Assembly: GCF_009905375.1 (NCBI RefSeq) | Contig: NC_133656.1 | Coordinates: 239,724,415-239,788,414 of the forward strand | Origin: Apium graveolens | Taxonomy: Eukaryota; Streptophyta; Magnoliopsida; Apiales; Apiaceae | Direction: 5' to 3' | Length of the DNA: 64,000 nucleotides | Shown: one piece after another, positions 20,285 through 31,794 of the stretch | Layout: every line of letters starts with the position of its first letter | How positions within the stretch are numbered: position 1 is the first letter of the stretch | Position numbers and translations under genes: made by a program | Notes under the pieces: model-generated | The model's input: only the letters and a program-made list of their open reading frames with translations | The model's database searches: none | What the model was told of the DNA's origin: nothing

Positions 20285-23205
20285 TGATGAATGTGAAGAC
20301 CTCTATGTGTCTCTGCGATTTGAGTGTATTACAAAAAAGTTATTTTTGATAATTTATTTATCAAGTAATTGTTACTCGCGTAATCAGTAATTAAAAAAAA
20401 GAATTATGCGCTAAGGTGTAAAAATGTGAATTGTGGTGCCTAGTGTTATGTGAATATGTGTTATTTGTGAGTACGTGTTTGAATTTTGAATTCGTGAGCT
20501 TTAAATGTTTTAAAAAAAGATTTATTTGATTTAAATAAGAATTTAATGGTCCTTATATATTTTTTATTAAATAATTGAAATGTGATCAAGGTGCGAAATT
20601 TATTTTATTAGCTATGGAATAATTCCAGATACTTTTTAAAAATTATAGTTGGATTTATTTGGATGTTCTGATATTTTAAAATGATTTTATGAAGTTTATT
20701 TCAATTATTTGGGATTTATTTATAAAATCCATAATAAATTATCTATTTGCTCAAAAAATTATTTAAAAATTTGAATAAAGAGCTAATTTCATATCCTTTA
20801 TTTTAAAAATAAGAGTGGTGTTATTTTCATATTTGTAAGATAGTTTATATTATCATAATTGCTTAGTGTGTTAAAGAATTAGAAAAAGAAAAAAAATCAG
20901 AAATTAAATTTGCTAATTACAAATTTGCCCTTGGCAAATATATATACCTTCACTCTCTCCCTTTCTTTTTCTTTTTCACCCTGTTATCTCACTCACACTC
21001 TCACTCACTCTCTATCTCGCTCTCTCGACTCTCTCTCTCTTGGTATCTCCCTCTCTCCTCTGTTTTCTTCGATTCTCTCAGCAAAACTCAAATCCAACTT
21101 AGGATTTGAGCTTCTCTTATCTTATATGTATACATACACAGTTGCATGTGTATGTGTGTGTTTGTGTTTGGTCCAAATGGTGATATCTTCTCGGTTTCTT
21201 GTTTCAATTTGGATTTCTATTTTGATTTTTACTGAAATTTGTTGTTGAATAATTGCATGTTAGTTGTTGTGATTTAGTTTGAGAAAAATTGGCGAGATTT
21301 CGGTTGGAGGCCGGTTGGGCAGCCCCGAACCCTTATCGCCATCGGCGGTGAACTCCGATGAGTCGGTGGTGGGCTATGCTGTCGTTACTGAGCCCGTGAA
21401 AATCATAAAAAATTGTTTATTTAGGTGCATATCGAAGTGTATATGTGATTTGGATTATTTTTTCAAGTTTGCAAGTTTTGGTTTGAGTTATGTGAAGAAT
21501 TTGATTTATAAAGTTTCATTCATGGGTTTTTGATTCGGATTAGGATTGGTTTATGAATTAAAAGTATGCATGTCAAGTTTGTGTGAATGCATGTCGATTT
21601 TGGTTCGAAAAACCCATGTGAAGCTTCGATTTTTAGGAAATTAGTTCGAAATTATTTGATAAGTTCGATCGATATAATGTTGTACACTAGGTTAGTTTGA
21701 AATTAAGTTTAGTCTTGATTGAAGAACATGCATGTATGAAACGTGAGTTTTGATTACAAATTTAACTTATAATTCGGTTTAAAAGTGAATAAAGAATTGA
21801 GTTCATGGATTTGATCCTCGTGTTAAAAATATGATTTGATTTAGTGAGTCGTTATATTGATATTGGTATAAGTCGAGTTGCATGTTATATTTTCGAAATA
21901 TGTCGAGTTAAGGTCTCAAGTATTAAAGAGTAATTGGTTGAGCGATTGATAATTTATAACTAGGACATGTGATAAAAACTAGTTGGATCGTTGATTGTTG
22001 TGATTTATGGATTGTTTAGTATAAAGGGTAAACGTAATTATGAATACGTCATGTCCGACTCTCGACGAGTCAGTAAATAGATTGTATATGGTATCGAGTT
22101 ATTTGAAATCGATGATTATGTGTTAAGTGTAAAGTTCTGAAATAATTGGTGTTATAAAGAATATAAAGGTATATCTTATTATGTGCTACATGATATGGAT
22201 ATGTATATAAGATAAGTGTTTATCGCGTTTGGGGTAGAAATTAGACGTTTTGAGAAATGTCAGGAATCGATCAAGTACCTAATTAGAGTTTTGTGTTGTA
22301 TTGTAGATTTGGATAGCGGAGGCATTCGGGCTAGTAAAGGAAAGGAAGTTTTAGGTGGAAGTAGCTCAGGTTCCATTAAACAGAAAAGTATTTTTTGGCA
22401 AATAACTCTGCCTTCTATTATGAATCGTTTACAGAAAGACTATTGTTGATGCAATGATAGAGTACAGGTTCTTATGAAACTTGTTATTGATTCTTATGAA
22501 ACCCCTATAATTGTTCTTTGCGATAAGTCCGTTATCATTCCTTGTAACAACCCTAATGGTAAACCCTTGCTCAAGTACATATACCCCACCCTTGTGTTTG
22601 ATAACTTATAATCCCTTAGCCCAAAGAGAGTCTTTACAAGTTTTTCATATGTTACATCTTGATAACCTAGATTCCTTGATAATCCTTAAGCCTTGTTACG
22701 TATCGTTCTTTGGAACTATCCTTATTGCGAGCTTATACACTTGTTTAAAGTCTGATCAATATCTTTAATTGATGATCCCTGCTTACTCTCGATTTATTCA
22801 CTTTCCTTGAATTCTTGAACTGGACTTAAGAATGATTTTTGACTTGAAAGAGTCCAAACAATTTCATTTATCGGTAATGTTAAAACTGAATTTAGATAAA
22901 CTTTCTTGTATTCCAACACAAAGGTTTTTTAGATGAATTCCTTGAAGATTGGATATAGACGTAAGAGGCTAGTGGGACTAGTCCATTCATATAAGAGGCT
23001 AGCGGGGCTAGTCCATTATAAGGCTGAAATAATGTCATGGGTACCTTAATGACCGGATGGAAGTCAGTACGGGCTGATCACTCGTATTACATTTAAAAGA
23101 CAGATATTCCAATTGATGGTTCTTTAATAATTTATAAAAGAAGTAGTGTATATCTTTGATAAAGCAACTTGCTTAATTACTTGAAATGAAACAAAATGAG
23201 TAGTA
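20285..23205 (+). repeat. Probable gypsy-type LTR or retroelement leader debris
   Basis: The region resembles long chromovirus LTRs in texture: TGTGAAGACCTCTATG near 20289, AT-rich sequence, a TATA stretch (AATATATATAC, about 20938), then a CT-rich leader (20950-21070) and a GC-rich block near 21300-21400. No coding domain, PBS or matching second LTR was found, so the assignment rests on style only. A plant gene promoter with a non-coding leader is an alternative. Confidence 0.35.
22964..23020 (+). repeat. 27-30-bp tandem duplication
   Basis: TAAGAGGCTAGTGGGACTAG and TAAGAGGCTAGCGGGGCTAG, each followed by TCCATT, stand side by side, differing at two positions. Confidence 0.8.
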
Positions 23206-23211
23206 TCTTCT

Positions 23212-23790
23212 TTAATTCGGACAGGATATTAAGGCCAATAAAAAAATCTTGACCTATTTTCGGTCAGGGTCTTGGCCGAAAGATTCCTGACCGAAAAACT
23301 CACGAGGAGAGTAATTGGGACCTTAATTCGGTCAAGATATCAAGGCCAATAAAAATCATGACCTAATTTCGGTCAGGATCCTTACCGAAAAACCCACGAT
23401 CAGAACATTTGGGACCTTAATTCGGTAAGAAAAATGACAGGGAAAATCCTGACCGAAAATCGGCCAGGATTCTGGCCGAAAATCTTGCCACAAAGGCTCC
23501 ACGATCTGAAATAATGGAAGCTTAATTCGGTTAGAAGAAACCATAAAGCAAAAATCCTGACTAAAAATCGGTTAGGATCCTGGTCGAAAATCCTGCCCCA
23601 AAGGCCCCACGAACAGGATAAATGGAGGCTTAATTCGGTCAGAAAAGTGACAGGGAAAATCCTGACCAAAATTCGGTCAGGATCCTGACCGAAAATTCCT
23701 GACCTATAAGTATAACCCCACGACCAAAACTTATGGGGGCATAATTCGACGAGGATCCTGGTCGAATAAGGAGTCCTGGTCGAAATTATA
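23212..23790. repeat. Degenerate tandem array of about 105 bp with palindromic CCTGACCGAAAAT cores
   Basis: TTAATTCGG starts six units at 23212, 23323, 23417, 23522, 23630 and (as ATAATTCG) 23741, giving periods of 94-111 bases. Each unit contains one or two dyads of the type CGGTCAGGATCCTGACCG and a CCCCACGA element. The dyad at 23672-23693 is a perfect 22-base palindrome centred on GGATCC. Open frames across it are by-products of the repeat. Confidence 0.9.
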
Positions 23791-23807
23791 TATATATATA
23801 TATATAA
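23785..23807. repeat. (TA)n microsatellite
   Basis: About ten TA dinucleotides in a row directly after the tandem array. Confidence 0.9.
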
Positions 23808-23819
23808 AGAGGAAGAAAA

Positions 23820-23990
23820 TAAAGGAAACTTTGGAGGATATTTTCTGAAAATTAGAAATAATCCTGAAAATTAAGGGAAATTCCAAAAGATCAAGGAAAA
23901 TTCCTGAAAATAAAGGAAAAAATCCTGAAAAATGCCAGAAAATCCCTAAAAATAGGAATAAGGTAAGAAAATAAATATGGAAATTTCAGA
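23820..23990 (+). repeat. Purine-rich short repeat, CCTGAAAAT motif
   Basis: AATCCTGAAAA, ATTCCTGAAAATAAAGG and similar units recur at roughly 18-30 base spacing among GGAAA runs. The motif CCTGA(C/A)(C/A)(G/A)AAAAT echoes the larger array upstream. Confidence 0.65.
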
Positions 23991-24135
23991 AAATATCTCG
24001 AAGCCTCGTATAAGGTAAATCGTTGTAAATGTGTAGGTCGCTCCACACTTTACGTTGAAAACGATACCTTGTGAGGGAATAAATAAACTTAACTTCTACG
24101 AAATCTTGTACAATTTCCCAAAGTTAAGGGGCAAA

Positions 24136-24597
24136 TGATAGGGGGTAAAATAAACCATGGTTGCGTAATTAATATCACATTAATTATTTTCAGTTTGGGC
24201 TGTTAATAAAACCCATTCAAAGGGCCAAAACTCTGAATATTAATTAATTTCATAATTAATTATATGGGAAAAATAAGTTGATAAGTAAAGTCCAACTAAG
24301 GATACAATTCCTTAAGATTGGCCTCCAAAAAACCTCATGGAATAAAGAATCAATTTCCTGCATTTTAGGACTTCAAAGTCCACTCTAAATCTGTGACTTG
24401 TCCACCAAGTCTCCTAATCCTAATCATATTCAAGTTATCCCATGCCTATATAAGGGGTCACATACCACAAACCAGAACTACGTTATTTGACTTGATCATT
24501 GACAAATCGCAAGATACGTAGGCATCTTGTAAAGGCAGATTGAGTCGCGAAACACGAGAGCAGTCAAATAGAGGCTTGAAGCTAACGAACCCTAACA
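24136..24597 (+). mobile_element. LTR of a retrotransposon (3' LTR or solo LTR)
   Basis: It starts TGATAGGG and ends CCCTAACA, an 8-bp terminal inverted repeat with one mismatch. A purine-rich tract (AAGTTAAGGGGCAAA) sits immediately before it, as expected for a polypurine tract. A TATA box (CTATATAAGG) lies at 24446-24455. No partner LTR was seen in the window, and no coding domains precede it. The tandem array just upstream would fit the 3' untranslated zone of a Tat/Ogre-type gypsy element. Confidence 0.7.
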
Positions 24598-25134
24598 TTA
24601 AATACACTCTAGTTTATTACCAAAAACATTGTCCAATTTGACTTTTATACGTAATTTAAGATTCATTGACTGCAAATTTTCGTTAATTATTTTTCATTTC
24701 TTTTGTGAACAAAAAGTTTAAGATTTACATTTTCATTCAATTTTTTTTAAATAATCAAAAAAAATATACAGTCAAAATACCTTAAAATACGTGTAAAAGT
24801 TAAAATGGACAATTATTTTGAGATGAAAGGAGTAGTAGACATTGTCATATACACATTCTTATCCGTCCATAATGCAAATAACATCACATAATTAACAAAC
24901 CATCCATTCGTACACCTATAACTCAAATCCTAAAAAAGTTCCATTGAACTATATATATAATATTGATCTGCAAATGAACAGAATCGTACGCACACGTGAA
25001 TAAAATTTACGATCAACTTATTTAAGTGAATTCGATTATGTTCAACTATAGCTCTCCTATAACCTAACTTCTTAGATTCACAATTTTTAAATATTAAATT
25101 TATTCACGCTTCAACAAATACATAATTACACAAT
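24598..25134. other. Intergenic, AT-rich
   Basis: A lone Stowaway-like right part (AATTATTTTGAGATGAAAGG, about 24809-24836) is present. No gene is supported. Confidence 0.5.
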
Positions 25135-25311
25135 CCATTGTCAACAAATATTTTTTTTTTTTGACTAATTTTGGCTTATAGCCTTACAAATGAGTATCTG
25201 TTCTCAACAATTTTCGGGGTGAGCCAGGATCGAACCCAGGATCTGGGAAGACAGAGGATAAGCCCTTTACCACTTGAGCTATCCAACCGTGCTCCATTGT
25301 CAACAAATATT
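25135..25311 (-). mobile_element. tRNA-derived SINE with perfect 18-bp target duplication
   Basis: On the minus strand the element starts near 25293 with a tRNA-like head: A box GGATAGCTCAAGTGGTAAAG and B box GGGTTCGATCC, the two internal RNA polymerase III promoter elements. It ends in a poly(A) tail (a T run at 25151-25162). The 18-base duplication beginning CCATTGTCAAC flanks it exactly at 25135-25152 and 25294-25311. The body is about 141 bp. It inserted about 340 bp upstream of the APRL start codon. Confidence 0.93.
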
Positions 25312-25651
25312 AGTTTAGTTCGTGAAATGAAGAACAGTAGTTATAGCCTTATAGGCTTATAGCCCTAGGACCTCAAGTCCATGGGCCGGGCTTGTGTGGG
25401 CTAAAACCCAACCCAACTTAACTAAACTAAACAAACCAGAGTCTCCAAGTCCAGCCCATTACACAACCAGAATCTATCTAATCCAATCTATACTTACAAT
25501 CACACACAAACACACATACTTACATCTCTTCAACTACATATAAAATCGTGGTCATAAGCTTCTCCCCAAAAAATCTAACAAAAACAAAACAACAACCTTT
25601 TTAATCAAACATTTTTATTAGTTTAATTAAATTAATAAAATTAATATTCCG
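25312..25651 (+). promoter_or_regulatory. Proximal promoter and leader of the APRL gene
   Basis: The stretch contains AGCCCATTA and GGGCCGGGCTTGTGTGGG-like GGGCC/AGCCCA motifs common in housekeeping plant promoters, and CATATAAAATC near 25537 as a weak TATA candidate about 110 bases before the start. Confidence 0.45.
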
Positions 25652-28600
25652 ATGTCGAAATCGACGGCTACTACTACACCTTTGATTCTTGTCTTTTTCT
25701 CGGCCATTTTCACGGCGAGCTCCGGCGATTCGCCGCCGGCGATGTGTCCGGTACAGCCCAATTTCTTGATCAGCACTCTCAATTCTCAGTGCCCTTTTCA
25801 TTTCTCGCCTAATTCGCCTCTCCAGGTATTTTTATTTATTTATTTGTGTTTTAATTTAATGTTTTTGTTGTAAAGTTTTGATTTTTAGTTGATTGAGAGT
25901 GTTTGTGATGGTTGTGATGTTTTTATTTATTAATTTGTGTTTTGATTTAATGTTGTTTTTGGGTTTTTGTTGTAAAGTTTTGATTTTTTTAGTTGATTTT
26001 AAGTGTTTGTGATGTTTGTTTTGGGTTTGGGTTGTGGTGAATTTGGTGTGATTGGAAAGTCAACGATTTGGTTGAGTTTTCGGAGTTTCGGGTTTAGGGT
26101 TGGTGATTTTGTAGGTTTTAGTGAAATTGGGGGATTTTTAATTGGATTGGGAGAGAAGAGGTACAGGTTTAGCCTTTTATTTAGGTAAAGAAAGAAAAAG
26201 GTAGAGTCTTTACGAGAATTGGGAGTGGCATAGTGGTTGCAAAGCTGCTTGTACTGCCTAGAATATTGGTATACTGGTTGCAAAGCTGCTTGTACTGCCT
26301 AGAATATCCCTGTCTAACCCTCTATGTAAAATTTAATATTTATTGAATTTAACTGCCAAGAAAAGGATCAAGCTTTTGACTTTTTATGTATGTTGTTTAG
26401 GATGGGGAAGAGATGGATATATAAGTTGGTATTAGGGCTTTACTAGGCAATGTTTATTCTTTCATGTGTTGTGCGTTGTTTTTCATTTTACATTCGGTAG
26501 TGATAGTGTATAGTTTTTGAGCTAAGATGTATACGTTATGCAATGCAGGACCGTAGAAGTATAGCTGTTACTAGTTCCCCTTTTCTACGAAGTTGCATAA
26601 TTTATTTAAATTAGGTATTAAATCCGCAAGACACAACAATTCAAATAATACTCTGATTGTGTTGACATTATCGTCCTAGATATGCTCGTATCTGGATTTT
26701 GGACTGAATAGAGTATAGGAATGCCCTCAATGCGGAAAGTAAGTATATCTTATAAATATAGTCAATTAAAAAAAAATATTAGTCCTTGTGAGCCGATTGC
26801 GACCAGTGACTTGTATGTGGCTGTTCGGCAACTGTATTTCCGGACTTAAGGTATCATGTTCAGGAGGTGTGAAATATTATAGATTTTTCTGAAAACAATG
26901 GAAGTATAGATTGTGGCAATTTTCTTCTTCTCTTTAAAGCGAGACCTTTAATGCCTTTCCCATTTACCAGCTATGTTACCCGTACTCGGGTATGAGTGTC
27001 GGACACGGGTTCGTATCCAAGTGTCGGACTCGACAATATTCTGAAAAATTTACATATTTTCTGTCTAAAATAAGTGTCCAAGTGTCTATACCCAGGTCCG
27101 AATGTCGAGTGTCCGACACGGGTAATCGAAGCAAAATGAAGAGTCCGGGTAACTAAGTTTACCAGTGAGTTACTCAAGCAGATGATAGTCAACCTACAGC
27201 TGTCTAGAGATAATTACTCACAATATACCCATCTAAGAAGTGAAATACAATAATCCGACCATTGGTTATAATCATGATGATTTAAAATATAAATAAATAA
27301 AGCAGCTACACTGTGGCAAAAAAAATAAAAATTAAGCAGCTACACATGGAAGAATTAAGGACTTATGGACAATATCGGCATACACTTGTGAAAACACCGC
27401 GGTCATATGCTCTGCCATTGTTTTTGGTTTTCGGAAACATGTGAGAAAAGCTTTAAGGTTTGCAATTCGGGACCAAGTAGTGCGATATATGGTCTTATGA
27501 ACTAAAGGCAAAGGCAAGCTCACAAGGTTGTGTTTTGTTGTGATGTACCCAACTGCTTTAAGCTCTTATCTGTCAGTGGCTATTGTCTGTTCATTGGGTA
27601 TAAGGTATGGCCGAGAGGCAATATTGGGTTTTGCTCTTTTGGGATTTCTAAAATATTGAAGAACAGATTAATAGTGAAGTTTAACCAAGCTCTTGCAAAT
27701 CTAGTAATGCATCATCTCATCCTAAGAGTCTAAGACTATAGTTTGGGTGCTCAAACCCAAAACAACTAAACAAAACAAATTTGACCTTACAATTTCAGCT
27801 CGCTCCAGAAACAGTCAGAATATAAAATATTATACAAATATACAATCATACAAACATAATCAACTATATACAGGTCGATGTTGTAAGCTTTTCCCCTTAA
27901 ATCTAATAAAAACATATTAAATTTAGGTGTAGAGTTCTTTTCTAACGGTGGAGCAAAAAGTGTACCACATTTGTTAATATTAGAATTATAATAATATTGG
28001 TAGTTGATTATATTTAGTAGTGTAATAATTTGGTGGTTGCAATAAATGTAAGACAAGCTTTTGATATTTGCAACTCAGGAAGAAGTAGTGCAGTATATTG
28101 TCTAGTGAACTAAAGGCAGAGGTATGCTGACAAAGTGGTGTGCGTTGTTGTGATGTACTTGATTACTTTAGGCTATTATTTAATCAGTGGATGTTCTGTT
28201 TGTATGTTCTGTTCATTGGGTACAGTGTTCGACTGAGAGGCAATATTGAGTCTTGCTCTTTTGGTTTTTACAAAACATTGAAGAACAGATAGTTGTGGTA
28301 TGGCCTGGGGTCACCTCGGCCAGCGAATAAGCTAGTCAACCTCAGGAACTACCATGTCTGCGAAGTTCTATGACCTGATAATAGATAGTCTGTTTAATTT
28401 GGATAACTAGTCTGTTTAATTTGGATAGCTAATCTCTTTAGAGAACTTGTTATTGATTTGTACTCCATGATATTGTGTAACTAGTCATTAAATGAGTGAA
28501 ACTGGTAGGGTTTTTTTTTCTATTTACAAGAAAAAGGAAAATGAGCAACAGAAGATTGGTGTCCTTGTCATGACTTAACTGTTTATCTACTGCAATTTGG

Positions 28601-30741
28601 TTGATCTAGTCCCTGTATCTTTGTTTCCTTAATACCTGAGCGAGTTGCTGAACCATGTATATTTTTACTCTGTTTTTTCTTTTATCTTTTAAAAGTCTTT
28701 ACTCCCGACACCTATCCTTCTTGGCATGTTTAATGAACTCTCCAGTTGCCTCACCTTTGGTCCCCGCAAGGGGTTCTCGGTAAAAGGAACCAGATGTCAT
28801 TGTCATCAGCATTTCTTTTCTTATCCTCTATGATGTATGATGATATATATTACAAATGTGTAAGTATGCTTTCTTTTCTCAGGTGGGAAGTGATTTTCTT
28901 GACAGAATATTGAATTCCAAGGGTAATAATGCGTACATTTCTGTACTTTTTTATGCTTCTTGGTGTCCGTTTTCACATAATGTCCGGTTGACATTTAGAA
29001 CCTTGAGTGCCATGTTTCCCCATATTGAACATCTGGAGGTTGAAGAATCCTCAGTGGTTCCAAGGTGATATGTTCACTTAACTTCGCTCAATGAAAAATC
29101 ACCCCATTTTTTGTTTTATCTAGTTAATTCCTTGTCTCGCTAATACAGCTCCCTATAGTTTTCGTTCTGTTTCGTAGAAGTAAATAAAATTTTCTTGGTT
29201 CAGAGCATGTTACTGCTAATTTAACTCTCCCTGAACCATGCCTAACAGTTTACATGTTAATGTTTATGTATACCTTAATCTTTAGTACACTAACTAGAAA
29301 TGCTAATGAGGTCGAGAATTTCAGGACTTGTGAAAAAAACATAAGATGTAGATTTATTTATTTGTATCAGATTAGTGTTTTTTAAAGAAATAGACAGTGA
29401 TATATCATCCCTTTCCGCTGTTACTATTGAATCAGGATCCTAGTACATTCTGTTTGCTTTTTCACCATAAATTTTTTCTTTTCTCAATTGACTCCTGTTA
29501 CCAGAGAACTAGAATATGTTTGTTGATTACTTTCTGGTGTTAAGAATAAAAAAAAACTTAAAAAAATAATTCGCAAAAGAATAAAAGAAAAGTTAATTTA
29601 TAAATTTTTGGTGTTTCCTTAGTAGTCAAGGTTGACTTGATTCTGAACTTTCCGTTAAACCGACTATGGTAATTAATATTTATTAAGGGGTAATATATAA
29701 AATCCGTGTATAAGATAAGCGGGAGAAGGAAAGACTTCCTAATAGAAGCACAAACTTGAAGTAAAAAAGAAAAGAAAAACTAGATTACTGCTTGAAATTA
29801 ATTAAAAAACTACTGCTGAACCCGCCAAATTAATTATATGATGCTATATTTTTCGTTGGGCTGGTATTAATATTTAAATTTAATTTTTTTATGACTTGGT
29901 CATTTTATTTCTGCAATGGTGGTTCTAATGCAGCGTACTTTCAAGATACAGGGTACATAGCTTTCCTACAATATTAATGGTGAAGCAGACATCGAAATTT
30001 CGATATCTGGGTGCAAAAGATCTTAAAACTCTTGTAAGATTTTACAGAAAAACAACAGGCAAGTTACTCCAATGCAACATATCAATTTACTCTTTTAACC
30101 CCTATAATTTGCTCTTTACAGTACACACTAAAATAGGTTTCCATGGTCCATGGAAACACATTTCTTCTTCCATAATTTGTGTTTAGACAGCTCCTTTTAG
30201 TCACTAGAGTATATTGCAACTGTTAGTTCCTTATTAGAGGCGAAGCCTTGGGTACTTAAACTAGTTTTCTAATTGAGTTTCATGCATTTGATTGCTATTA
30301 TTTTTAGGGTGGGAGCCAATTCAATATGTTGATATGGAGCAACCTATTAGTTCGGAAGTCAGTGGGGAGTTTGTTATGCGGTCATGGGTAGGCTCATCAC
30401 CATCCGAGATTCTGAAAAGGGAACCTTACTTGGTACTCTCGTTGCTGTTTCTATGTTTAGCAGTATTGATAAATGCACTACCAAAGGTCTTATTACACTT
30501 CAAACCTTTGTGGGTGGCGTATGGACCACATTTGAACTTGGGGATATTTGGAGAGACCAGCCAGATATTGGGACGCCTCCTTCAGATGATCAATATAAAG
30601 ATGATTTGGACCAAATTGAAACTATGTAAAACCAGTAGCTTCTATCAATGTGCTAAAAAATTGAAGAATGCTCGTGTTTGGGCTTCTTCTCTGCCTTCTG
30701 TCTCTTTGGGGAAAACCTCATCATCTAAGTCTGAATCATAG
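25652..30741 (+). CDS. 5'-adenylylsulfate reductase-like (APRL) thioredoxin-fold membrane protein, 4 exons
   Basis: Exons 25652-25825, 28883-29064, 29934-30058 and 30308-30741 give 304 residues. Order: signal peptide (hydrophobic LILVFFSAIFTASSG, residues 11-25), a Cys-containing luminal segment (MCPVQPNF, NSQCPF), and a thioredoxin-like domain of about residues 59-160 with FYASWCPFS (81-89) in the active-site position and cis-Pro at SFPT (128-131). A membrane span follows at about 201-222 (YLVLSLLFLCLAVLINALP), then a basic tail. The WCPFS site has one Cys, so classical CxxC dithiol exchange is not expected. The family is secretory-pathway anchored; despite the name it lacks the sulfate-reductase catalytic domain. 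Intron 1 is 3 kb and repeat-bearing. Intron 3 starts with GC (CAG|GCAAGT) rather than GT. Confidence 0.9.
26234..26307 (+). repeat. 33-bp direct repeat in APRL intron 1
   Basis: TGGTTGCAAAGCTGCTTGTA followed by CTGCCTAGAATAT occurs at 26234-26266 and 26275-26307, period 41, without mismatch. Confidence 0.9.
26975..27153. mobile_element. MITE-like element in APRL intron 1
   Basis: GTTACCCGTACTC at the left and, inverted, GTTACCCGGACTC at the right form the ends, with a second inner pair (GTGTCGGACACGGGT and its inverse). This vocabulary belongs to a very common plant MITE family. The target duplication is unclear. Confidence 0.65.
27447..28290 (+). repeat. Duplicated block of about 225 bp inside APRL intron 1
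   Basis: Segments 27447-27669 and 28046-28290 share AGAGGCAATATTG, TTGTTGTGATGTAC, TGTTCATTGGGTA and CATTGAAGAACAGAT in the same order at about 80 percent by eye. The 380 bases between them are unrelated AT-rich sequence. Confidence 0.75.
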
Positions 30742-31794
30742 TCTGGCCTGCAAACTTGTATCATAGTCTGTTTGAGGAGGTAGAATTTCTCAAGTTCTAA
30801 TAAAACAGATTTCTGAGGGAGCTCTACGCTCCCTAACCCATCATCCTTCCCCTCTCATTCCAGAATGAATTTTTTTTCCCATCTTGTTTAGTTACAAAGT
30901 CCTCCAATCCTAAATCACGACCACCGGTTGATGATAGTGTTGTAGTTTTGGGTGGTTTCTTTTAGGAAGGAGCGTAGGCAAAGCTTGTAAATTTAGACCA
31001 GCTTCTTTTTTGCACGAAACATCTGTTTCGTTTTCTTATAGAAACAGTTGGATAATTATCTAAACATGTATTTCCTCGCAAGGTATCTAGTATATATGTC
31101 CCATGTACAAGTTTACGTCTCATCCTCCTTGTCTTATGCTCCCAATCAATTCCGTAGGTTACCATTAGTGATTGAAACTTTACGTTTAACCCGTACTTAT
31201 GCCATATGCTTCAATTAGTCATAAACGTTATAGCGAAATGCTCGTATAGATGTCAGAGTTACAACTAAGAACGATATTTTTCGATATTTTTGTACTAGAC
31301 TCTTGTTACAGACTTCACCGTGATGGATTTCATGTCTGTCTATGTACGTTACCTATGGCCTGTATCTGTCACAATCTCTTCTCTAATCAAATTAGGTTGC
31401 TGCTTTTTTGTCCACAATAATAATGCTATTATTATGGTCCACACGTAATTGCATTTTTGTTATTTAACAGTCTCCCCTTGTATTATTATTTTGTGACTTT
31501 TAATTTAACTGTTTCCATCTTTATCAATGGTAGTTTAGCTTAGATTGATTCTGCAAAACACCCATAAGCTCCAAACAATCCTTTATAATTTATTTTGTAT
31601 TAGTAATTTAAACATTTATATATTGATATGTCGAAAGGAAGGGTAAGACTGTGTATATCGAGATTGAAGTTTGAACTTGTAGTGTAGCGACAATTTACTA
31701 GAAGGGAAGGGTAAGACTGCATATATCGGAATTCAGATCAAAATTAATCTCGAAAAAGCTACATATTGGTCATGATTTTACTTTACAAAAATAA
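30742..31794. other. 3' flank of APRL and intergenic
   Basis: No further gene was seen. A short direct repeat (AAGGGTAAGACTG) recurs at 31639 and 31707. Confidence 0.5.

Noticed and set aside
20910..21248. 112-codon open frame rich in Ser/Leu
   Set aside because: It is produced by the CT-rich leader-like sequence and has no domain.
23356..23669. Two overlapping minus-strand open frames with repeated FLTELSxH motifs
   Set aside because: They are translations of the tandem palindrome array; no start context, domain or splice support.
25166..25293. Possible functional tRNA gene on the minus strand (A and B boxes, GGTTCGATCC)
   Set aside because: The acceptor ends do not pair, there is no proper anticodon arm, and a poly(A) tail with an 18-bp target duplication shows it is a SINE.
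28883..30741. True APS reductase (sulfate assimilation)
   Set aside because: Only the thioredoxin-like half with WCPFS and a membrane span is present; there is no reductase catalytic domain, so it is APR-like only.
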